Shown piece after piece: positions 1 to 6,419 of a DNA stretch of 64,000 nucleotides. Below the pieces are notes generated by a model. That model was given only the letters and a program-made list of their open reading frames with translations, did not search any database and was not told the DNA's origin. Numbering within the stretch: the first letter of the stretch is position 1; each line of letters starts with the position of its first letter. Source of the DNA: a virus; IMG/VR virus record IMGVR_UViG_3300011271_000002, positions 40,423 through 104,422 of that record; one strand, given 5' to 3'. A program made the position numbers and the translations under genes.

Positions 1-3000
1 AGCCTGAGCGGCTCATCGCCGTCAAGCGATTCGGTTCCCTGGAGATCATCCGTGAACGCACCAATCAAAAGCTGTTTGCGGACGTAGTTGATGGTCGGAA
101 TCGTGATCGTGCTGACCGATTGCGGATCCGGATTATCACCAATCGGGGTGGATGAGAACGGGAACCAACTCGGGCCAACGATAATCGGAACTGAAGTCGC
201 ATCCATCAACAAGGGTTGATCGAAGGTATAGCCGGTGTGACCATTGGCCACCACTTTCGCGGTTGCCCCGCGATTGAAACCAGCCCAAATAAGCCCGAAC
301 AAACCGACCTCGAAATTTATGTTGAGTCCAGCGTGTGGATTCGGGATACCGGTGATCTGGTCGATGTTCTGCGAATTCGACATGCCGGCATCGGTGAAGA
401 CCGTGTTCGAGCCGCTGTTGTCATAGCCCTTGAACGAAACCGCGAACACGTCGCCGATCAGGATGTCGCTGGGTGTGCGATCCAGAGTGAAGGTGCCGGT
501 CGCCGGATCGAACGCCGTGATGCTGTAAGCGCTGAATGGCGCTGCGGCGTTATTCCGCCCCATCAAGATCCAGAAACGCCCCGCCCAATTATCCGTGAGG
601 CTGACATCCACGCAATCCGGAGAAATTATCGTATTACCGACGATGCTGCCAACCGTGGCACCCTCGACGCCGGCATGACCGATTGGCTTGTATTTCAGGA
701 TCACGTCATTGACCTGATCGTCCGGAAGCGCCCAGGTGGACCGTGCCAGAGGCCCAGTCAGCGTAACGGAACCAGGCGTATAGTTGTCGGGCGGCGAAGA
801 TGCCGTCAATGCACCGGTCGCCTGCTCGCAGATCAGATCATTGAAGTAGGAAGCGAAAATAGTGTAGGTCGTTAGCCCGCCAGCGCTGGGCCAGATAATA
901 TCCGCGCCGCCATAAAACACCCCCATGTTGCCCCAAATCGCAATGCCCGAGGCGGTCAACGAGTTCCCCGCCAAGCCCGCAGTGATAGCCGTGCATTGAA
1001 TGCTCACATTGTCCGCGGCCAACGCCGCCGTCGCGCTCCCATTGGCAGTTGTGGCGGCTGCATAGGCGCTACCGGAGCCAGCGCCAAGATTTACGGCCGC
1101 CGCGAAATTGCTAATGCTGGTAGGAAGGTCGACGCCGATCGCCACATTGCCGTCGACATTGGTCAGCGTGGTCTGAAAAGTGTATAGTTTGCCCGCGATC
1201 TGGACCTGATTGCCATCGCCCGGCTGTGCCGCGAACAGGCCAGCAATCGATGCTTGCGCAGGACCGATCACTATTTTGTTAGTGTTAGTCCCAGCCGGAA
1301 TGCTTACGGCAACTATTTTTGATGGTGGAATTTGATTGCGATTGGCGTCCTGAGCGCCGAGCGCGAGCCAGACAGTTGTGCCGCCCTTTAGAAATCCGCC
1401 GGTCGGCAGCACGCTGATGTTGGACAGCATGAGCGACATCGCGACGGTACCTGGAATGAAAGTGGTGCACGGGAATTTGCCGGTCGCGTTAGCGAACGCC
1501 TGGGCGCTTCCATCGGCCAACATCGTGTAGGTTTGCGAGAGATCGAAAGTCCATTCGCTCGGGAAAAGCGCATCGCTCGCCGAGGCCTGCACCTGGAACG
1601 GCGCCCATTGCCCGATCGGAACGATAGCAACGGGACCGCCTTGCGCGATAACCCAAGCGGAAGGAATGCCGGCGGCGTTCACCGAGCGAATCCGGACGGT
1701 GAATTGCTGGCCGGCTGTCAACCCGGGAATTGGGATGCTGGTTATTTTTGGATCTATCTTGCCGAGCGAGATCCAGATACCGGGCGGCGTCGCCAAAAGC
1801 TGATATTGGGGCTCGAGGTGGCCCCCATTGATGACATAGGAATCCGCCGGCGCCGTCCAGGAAAGGATCACATTGCGTTCATGGTCTCCCGTGACGCGTA
1901 CGTTAGTCGGTGGCGCCGGATTTCTTGTATCGGGAGAGATCGCCTGCTGGAAACCGTCTGGGGAAAGCTCCTCTCCGATTACCCAGGCATAGATTGAACT
2001 ATCCGTTTCCTGAACGTCTATTTCGGTTCCGAGCAGCGTGACATCCTGACCCGAATGCCCCGATTGCCGGTCCATCTTGAAGCGAAACGCCTGAATTTCC
2101 AGCGTCTTGGCGGACCATCCAAAATACGGAAAATCCATTGAGATCACGTCTAGCGGCGCGAGCTGGTAACCGGTCATGTTCAACATGAAACTGCCGGTCC
2201 CCATATTCAATCTGCGCAGCAATTCTATCTTGGCGATTCTTTGAGCGGTCGCGGCGGAATTTGTAAACGGAAGTTGAATATCGAGCCAGCGACGGTCGCC
2301 GCCATCGTAATCTAAATTTGCATCGAATGTCGGGCCCGCTCCCCAGGTGTATCCGTGATACGTGTCCTGGGCATACCTGGGAAAGTCAGCAGCCATCCAG
2401 CCGTTCGAAGGACTGATGTAGGTTCCCTTGACGCCGTTGTACCGATTGGATATTGAGACCGTCGGCCGCCAGCGGGGGCCGCCTGTTGAAAGCGAAAGAA
2501 TCTCCGTTGCTAGCGAGGGCGTGCCGCCAACGCCAATAATGGTAGAGACGCCGGCCCAATGCGCCGGCCAAATCACGAATTGTCCGCCCACGTAAGTTAT
2601 GCGGCCGGCGCAAGAGGTCAGCATGTTGTGGAGAATCTCGCCGCGCTTCATGGTCAATTGAAAACCGCCGTTGCAGGTATAGCGTGGTTCGGTTCCGCCA
2701 GTCGCTAGCGGCACAGCCTCATCGCAAATATTGGCGGCGGCGATCAACGGCGCACTCGGGATGTCGGTGCCATAGTTCGCTTTGAATCCCCATTTCTTGT
2801 TCGCCAAATGATCTGCCGTGCATAACGCGGCGTTTTCGCTGTAACCGGAGGTCGAGGTCCTGGGGTCGAAAATGTCGTTTTTGCCGCGGACCAAAAAGCT
2901 AATCTGCGGGAGTCCGTTAGCGAATACTTCGTCGTTGTAGTGAAGGCGCAAAAATACCGCTGTCATCCCAACCAAAGAACAGTTTGCGGTCCATGGGTTC

Positions 3001-3779
3001 GTGTTGTTGTGAACGAGATTGCCGGCGTCGCCGTCATATGGCGTGCCGTTGATCATGCCATTGAAGGTCTGGCCGAGAGTCTGCGAGCCCAGCATGACCT
3101 CCATATAAATTTTGCCGCGATAGTCAACCCAGGCCGTGTGCGTGTCGCCGGTTTCGGAACCAGGGAACGAGGGAATGCTGATCGCCACGCCGCCGGAAAC
3201 GTAGGTGAATGTAACCGTGTTTCCTGGTCCGTGCGTGACCGTTTGCACCATGACCTTGCCGTTGAGTCCGGCGCTGACCGGATGCACGTTCTGGACGATA
3301 ACGGAATCGCCAACGGATAACAGCGGAATGTCCTTGCTCACGTGAACCGTAACGATGTTCCCAACCCTGGCGATGCTGCTATTCGAAGGATCTTGCTGCA
3401 CCGGACTGAAACTCGTGTTGTTGCGGCCAATTTGAACCTTCTGCTGATCGAAGAGTAGCCAATCGACTGCCTGACACGGATGGCAGGCGAGGACAATTAC
3501 AAGATCGCGGTACTTATCGTTGTCGCCGAAAGAATTGTCATAAACCAGCGTGCCGCCCTCGCGTTTGCGGCCATAGATTACGTTCCACGGCGCAATCGGA
3601 TTGCGTTCGGTGGTGGCAAACCCCTGGAGCGGCCCTTTCTGAAATATGGTGCCGAGTGCGCTGAGGACGAGGCCCGCCGCGGAACTGATGAGAAATTCCG
3701 AGAGCCCAATGATGGCCGCCCCAACACCTGGCGTGGGCGCATAAGCTCCGGCGATTTTTCCAAATATGCCCTTGGACAA
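1..3779 (-). CDS. Tail tip / host-specificity protein (J-like), 3' end outside window
   Basis: The frame stays open from a TTG at 3779 to the left edge (1,259 codons without a stop), so the C-terminus is missing. The N-terminus is a Gly/Ala-rich hydrophobic stretch followed by a segment like NPIAPWNVIYG, typical of distal tail hub proteins of siphoviruses and gene transfer agents. Residues about 618-705 look like a fibronectin type III domain (PAPPTNVRVTG to TVRIRSVN). It is last in the series DUF2460-like, DUF2163-like, NlpC/P60-like, which is where the receptor-contacting tip protein normally sits. The start is uncertain: no in-frame ATG occurs for about 170 codons, and the TTG follows directly on the upstream stop. 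Confidence 0.85.
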   Translation of the reverse strand, partial: MSKGIFGKIAGAYAPTPGVGAAIIGLSEFLISSAAGLVLSALGTIFQKGPLQGFATTERNPIAPWNVIYGRKREGGTLVYDNSFGDNDKYRDLVIVLACHPCQAVDWLLFDQQKVQIGRNNTSFSPVQQDPSNSSIARVGNIVTVHVSKDIPLLSVGDSVIVQNVHPVSAGLNGKVMVQTVTHGPGNTVTFTYVSGGVAISIPSFPGSETGDTHTAWVDYRGKIYMEVMLGSQTLGQTFNGMINGTPYDGDAGNLVHNNTNPWTANCSLVGMTAVFLRLHYNDEVFANGLPQISFLVRGKNDIFDPRTSTSGYSENAALCTADHLANKKWGFKANYGTDIPSAPLIAAANICDEAVPLATGGTEPRYTCNGGFQLTMKRGEILHNMLTSCAGRITYVGGQFVIWPAHWAGVSTIIGVGGTPSLATEILSLSTGGPRWRPTVSISNRYNGVKGTYISPSNGWMAADFPRYAQDTYHGYTWGAGPTFDANLDYDGGDRRWLDIQLPFTNSAATAQRIAKIELLRRLNMGTGSFMLNMTGYQLAPLDVISMDFPYFGWSAKTLEIQAFRFKMDRQSGHSGQDVTLLGTEIDVQETDSSIYAWVIGEELSPDGFQQAISPDTRNPAPPTNVRVTGDHERNVILSWTAPADSYVINGGHLEPQYQLLATPPGIWISLGKIDPKITSIPIPGLTAGQQFTVRIRSVNAAGIPSAWVIAQGGPVAIVPIGQWAPFQVQASASDALFPSEWTFDLSQTYTMLADGSAQAFANATGKFPCTTFIPGTVAMSLMLSNISVLPTGGFLKGGTTVWLALGAQDANRNQIPPSKIVAVSIPAGTNTNKIVIGPAQASIAGLFAAQPGDGNQVQIAGKLYTFQTTLTNVDGNVAIGVDLPTSISNFAAAVNLGAGSGSAYAAATTANGSATAALAADNVSIQCTAITAGLAGNSLTASGIAIWGNMGVFYGGADIIWPSAGGLTTYTIFASYFNDLICEQATGALTASSPPDNYTPGSVTLTGPLARSTWALPDDQVNDVILKYKPIGHAGVEGATVGSIVGNTIISPDCVDVSLTDNWAGRFWILMGRNNAAAPFSAYSITAFDPATGTFTLDRTPSDILIGDVFAVSFKGYDNSGSNTVFTDAGMSNSQNIDQITGIPNPHAGLNINFEVGLFGLIWAGFNRGATAKVVANGHTGYTFDQPLLMDATSVPIIVGPSWFPFSSTPIGDNPDPQSVSTITIPTINYVRKQLLIGAFTDDLQGTESLDGDEPLR

Positions 3780-3780
3780 T

Positions 3781-4212
3781 CTATACCCGCCACGCCGTCA
3801 CCGCAAAACTGAGCGGAATGCGCAGCAATTCCTTTTTGCCGGGGATGACGATCTGGGCGCCGTTCAAGGCCAATATCCCAATGGAATAATCTCTTGGTCT
3901 TTTTACGACGATCATGTCGCCGCGTCTGGCCAGCCCCGGCGCGGCCTGCTCCATCGAATGTTCCTGAGCTAGCTTTTCCGCAATCCTGGCGACGGATCGG
4001 TGTCCGCAGTATTCCCGAATTCGGCGAATCGCCGTGTTTGCCGAATCGTATCGCCCGCGGAATTTAGTCGCTACATCAACACCCGTCATCACCTGGATTG
4101 CGTCGGCCGCAAACAGACAGCAGTCCCAGCGCCCATACAGAAACGCGCGCTCGCGATTCGCCAAGAAGAAATTGTCCAATAGCGATTCCCAGTTTACAAA
4201 TCGTGTCAGCAT
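3781..4212 (-). CDS. NlpC/P60-like distal tail protein (DUF6950-like)
   Basis: This 143-residue protein carries the pattern GRWDCCLFAADAI (residues ~27-39), then a GRYDSA segment and a C-terminal PLSFAVTAWRV. Together these match the DUF6950 type of small cysteine-peptidase-like phage proteins. The cysteine in DCC would be the nucleophile position of the NlpC/P60 fold; I do not see an obvious catalytic histidine, so activity is uncertain. It lies between the DUF2163-like and tip genes, the position of GTA gp14. The family is thought to help tail-tip assembly or to cut peptidoglycan during entry. Confidence 0.8.
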   Translation of the reverse strand: MLTRFVNWESLLDNFFLANRERAFLYGRWDCCLFAADAIQVMTGVDVATKFRGRYDSANTAIRRIREYCGHRSVARIAEKLAQEHSMEQAAPGLARRGDMIVVKRPRDYSIGILALNGAQIVIPGKKELLRIPLSFAVTAWRV

Positions 4213-4213
4213 C

Positions 4214-4795
4214 TCAAATGTTGGTGCTCGAGGACGGAACGCGGCCCCATGGCACGGTGATTTCCTGAATGGAGATCACAAAGAAGAAGCCGCGATCTCC
4301 AGGAGAATCAATTTGCTGATCGTCCTGAGTGTAGCGGCGATCGACCGCCACGTTCATATCGAGCAATCTGTTTTCGCAGTTGATCGAAATCGTCGCAGTA
4401 TCGGCTCCCACTTCAATCGTCGGCTGATCCATCCGCCCGCTCCAGGAAGTGAATGGCGTTGCAATAAGAGTTCCGGAGTTGTCGAACAATCCGAGATAGA
4501 GCAACACTGGTAGGCCCAGTTGTAGATTCTGAAGCGCCTCGGCCAGCATCGCGGGGTCAATGCCGCTGAGCGTTAAGGTGATGCCCTTTGCCTCCACGGT
4601 GTCGCCTTCCTCGATAATGGAGCAGCCGCCGTAGGTCCCGATACCGATCCAACTATGCGTATTCCACACCGTCGTGCCCACGCCGCTCCACACATAGACG
4701 ATTCCATCCGCGAAATGAAGCTCGACAAATATGGCGGGCCTCATCTCGGTCGCCTGCACCGCAGCCAACATCCCACTAGTTAATGAGCGCGGCAC
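4214..4795 (-). CDS. DUF2163-like distal tail protein (GTA gp13-like)
   Basis: This is a 193-residue protein with a GTG start placed directly after the upstream TAA. The N-terminus (RSLTSGMLAAVQA), followed by a beta-rich body (AIFVELHFADG, EAKGITLTLSG, TSWSGRMDQPTIEV) and late NCENRLLDM, resembles the DUF2163 phage family. Family members form part of the distal tail hub. Gene order (after the DUF2460-position gene and before the NlpC/P60-like gene) supports the call. Confidence 0.8.
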   Translation of the reverse strand: MPRSLTSGMLAAVQATEMRPAIFVELHFADGIVYVWSGVGTTVWNTHSWIGIGTYGGCSIIEEGDTVEAKGITLTLSGIDPAMLAEALQNLQLGLPVLLYLGLFDNSGTLIATPFTSWSGRMDQPTIEVGADTATISINCENRLLDMNVAVDRRYTQDDQQIDSPGDRGFFFVISIQEITVPWGRVPSSSTNI

Positions 4796-5182
4796 TTACT
4801 TGGCCTCGCGGATTTCGAACTGAACCCCGAACACTCGCATCTCAGAGATCGACCATTTTCGCGTGTTGGTTTTCAATCGCCAATAGCGCGAGCCGATACT
4901 GGAAGCATATTGGGTGGCGAAAGCTGACCCGAATTGGAAGACGTTGGCCATACCGTTCAATGCCCGCAGGAAGGTGATCCAGGCTTCCGACTGTGTTTGC
5001 GTTAACGGCGGATAGGCTACGATCGCTTCCTCGGGAAGCGGGCCCCAATTCTGGGTTTGCTGCTGGCCGGTGAACAGACTGATGTTGATCGCTACCGCAT
5101 CGTCAATAATGAATTCGATGGATGCTGGGGCCGGCGGATTCGTCGGTATCGTGATGACGTTCCAGCCGAGATAGGTTGGCAT
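4796..5182 (-). CDS. Minor tail protein at the DUF2460 (GTA gp12) position
   Basis: This 128-residue protein starts at an ATG at 5182. It contains YPPLTQTQSEAWITFLRAL (residues ~57-75) and ends with VFGVQFEIREAK. The position just before the DUF2163-like gene is that of GTA gp12/DUF2460. The motif PPLTxxQSxAWxxFxRxL recurs in the protein encoded at 5535-5855, so the two appear related. The family assignment rests on context more than on motif. Confidence 0.65.
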   Translation of the reverse strand: MPTYLGWNVITIPTNPPAPASIEFIIDDAVAINISLFTGQQQTQNWGPLPEEAIVAYPPLTQTQSEAWITFLRALNGMANVFQFGSAFATQYASSIGSRYWRLKTNTRKWSISEMRVFGVQFEIREAK

Positions 5183-5243
5183 GGCTTAAAGGATAGTTTG
5201 ACACAAGCTTCGGCGAGAGTTGCGTGATTGGTATTCTGTTGAA

Positions 5244-5534
5244 ATGAACAGAAGGTTGTTTTTTAGTCGATTCCTGGCAGCCATCATCAGTCTGAAATCG
5301 CTCTACGGCGTGGGTAGTTTATCAAATCGCGAGAAGATCGCGGCATCGTTAAAAATGTGGGGGCATGTAAAGTTAAGCGATCTCGGGAAGGTAGAGTCGC
5401 GCACCTTTTCGAAACAAGAAATATTTATCCCTGCGCATTGGGGCGATCCGGCTTTGACGAAAAGGCGAGTCGTAATGGGTCTTCTGTCGGCGCATCGTTT
5501 CGATCAAGGAAGATTAGATTGGCGTTTCTTATAG
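5244..5534 (+). CDS. Small plus-strand protein with an N-terminal signal-like segment
   Basis: This 96-residue ORF is on the opposite strand to all neighbouring tail genes and fills the 350-base gap between two of them. It begins MNRRLFFSRFLAAIISL, a basic then hydrophobic start resembling a twin-arginine or Sec signal/anchor. The rest (REKIAASLKMW, IFIPAHWGDPALTKRR) matches nothing I know. It ends one base before the minus-strand gene that converges on it. No strong Shine-Dalgarno sequence precedes the ATG. It could be a moron gene or a chance ORF. Confidence 0.45.
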   Translation: MNRRLFFSRFLAAIISLKSLYGVGSLSNREKIAASLKMWGHVKLSDLGKVESRTFSKQEIFIPAHWGDPALTKRRVVMGLLSAHRFDQGRLDWRFL

Positions 5535-5855
5535 TCAGAACCATCTTCTCCGACGCGGAGCCTGATTCATCACCGGGCGGGGCAACAGCAACTTGTAAAT
5601 GAATTGCGCCTGCTCTGGCGTAAACGCGGCCTTTCTGGCCTCAACAAAGAACTGCTCTTTAGCGTTTTCTTCCGCAAATAACTTAGCAGCGCCTGGACCG
5701 ATAAAATCGGGATGCTGGCGCGGCAACAATGCTCGCCACAAAACTTCCACGGACACATCTCGCTCGCGATGCAATTCTCGAAAGAACTCCAGCCAAGCTC
5801 GCGATTGCTCTTCAGTCAGCGGCGGGAAATAGACGGGCATGCCGAAAACGGTCAT
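5535..5855 (-). CDS. Small tail-region protein related to the 4796-5182 product
   Basis: This is a 106-residue protein whose ATG overlaps the TGA of the upstream 29-codon ORF (ATATGA). Residues ~10-28 contain FPPLTEEQSRAWLEFFREL, the same PPLTxxQSxAWxxFxRxL pattern as in the next tail gene. The C-terminus is strongly basic (PRRRRWF). Its place between tape measure and hub genes suggests a tail function; the exact role is not recognised. Confidence 0.6.
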   Translation of the reverse strand: MTVFGMPVYFPPLTEEQSRAWLEFFRELHRERDVSVEVLWRALLPRQHPDFIGPGAAKLFAEENAKEQFFVEARKAAFTPEQAQFIYKLLLPRPVMNQAPRRRRWF

Positions 5856-5941
5856 ATGGTGATCACGGCTCTGAATCCATTGACTGTAGCGCCCAGCGAG
5901 GCATCTTCTGCTTCCTGGCCGACGAAATATTTATCGCTCAT
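5852..5941 (-). CDS. Micro-ORF, 29 residues, doubly coupled
   Basis: This short ORF runs MSDKYFVGQEAEDASLG to AVITI and is followed by TGA. Its ATG overlaps the upstream stop (ATGA) and its own stop overlaps the next ATG, as expected for a translated member of the operon. No function is recognised. It could also be the displaced N-terminus of the 106-residue protein, separated from it by a one-base shift. Confidence 0.45.
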   Translation of the reverse strand: MSDKYFVGQEAEDASLGATVNGFRAVITI

Positions 5942-6225
5942 ATAACAATCCAGTCCCCGAGAGGACGGCCTTCGCGTGGGCTGGGGCCATAGCGATCCTC
6001 GCCAAAAACAGTATTGATCCGTTCATTAGGAAACGCCGCGTGTGTCTTCGCGATAGCCTCCTCTGTTGTATTGGCTATAACAACACAGGAAGTAACGCGC
6101 GGCTTCCCCTTTTTCCTGATCAGCGGAATCTGGTCCCCGGTGGCGGCGTATTCGTATAGACTTTCAAAATACACCTTCCAGATACGCCCCCTGTACTTTA
6201 CGGTTTTCGTTCGTTGCTTTTTCAT
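5938..6225 (-). CDS. Hypothetical protein, 95 residues
   Basis: The ATG at 6225 overlaps the stop of the upstream RHH gene (ATGA). The protein starts KKQRTKTVKYRGRIWKVYF and has a mixed alpha/beta look (VTSCVVIANTTEEAIAKTHA). I do not recognise the family. Coupling to a 47-residue ribbon-helix-helix protein recalls a toxin-antitoxin arrangement, but no toxin motif is visible. Confidence 0.6.
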   Translation of the reverse strand: MKKQRTKTVKYRGRIWKVYFESLYEYAATGDQIPLIRKKGKPRVTSCVVIANTTEEAIAKTHAAFPNERINTVFGEDRYGPSPREGRPLGDWIVI

Positions 6226-6365
6226 GAGACTCCCTGTTTCTTGGCCATTTCCCGCACAGCCATTTCCATCACGGCGGTCTGCGTGACCCCGAGATTAGCA
6301 GCAAGCTTCACGAGCAGGCGTTTCCCTATCGCGCTGAATCGGATTGCTGTTTGTGTTTTAGCCAC
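6222..6365 (-). CDS. Ribbon-helix-helix (Arc/CopG-like) small protein
   Basis: This is a 47-residue protein with a GTG start. The sequence begins with a short strand (TQTAIRFSAIG) followed by two helices (KRLLVKLAANLGVTQTAV and MEMAVREMAKKQG), the size and pattern of a ribbon-helix-helix DNA-binding domain. A consensus sigma70 promoter ends only ~10 bases upstream of the GTG, so the mRNA may be nearly leaderless. The stop overlaps the next ATG. It probably regulates itself or the following genes; the target is unknown. Confidence 0.65.
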   Translation of the reverse strand: MAKTQTAIRFSAIGKRLLVKLAANLGVTQTAVMEMAVREMAKKQGVS

Positions 6366-6374
6366 AGCCGGAAG

Positions 6375-6402
6375 TGTATAACGATTGGCTACGCGATGTC
6401 AA
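6375..6402 (-). promoter_or_regulatory. Sigma70-type promoter upstream of the RHH gene
   Basis: Read on the minus strand, there is a perfect -35 TTGACA (6402-6397), a 16-base spacer and -10 TATACA (6380-6375). It lies in the only gap of the tail operon, just after the tape measure stop. The predicted start of transcription (about 6368) is 3-5 bases from the GTG at 6365. Confidence 0.7.
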
Positions 6403-6419
6403 GCTAGCAAGATTGGGGC

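Noticed and set aside
216-875. Long plus-strand ORF of 219 codons
   Set aside because: It is antisense to the tail tip gene, whose minus frame is open across the whole region and gives recognisable protein.
5193-5240. Plus-strand TTGACA upstream of the signal-like ORF as a promoter
   Set aside because: No -10 element lies at 16-18 bases; the nearest TATTCT is 28 bases away.
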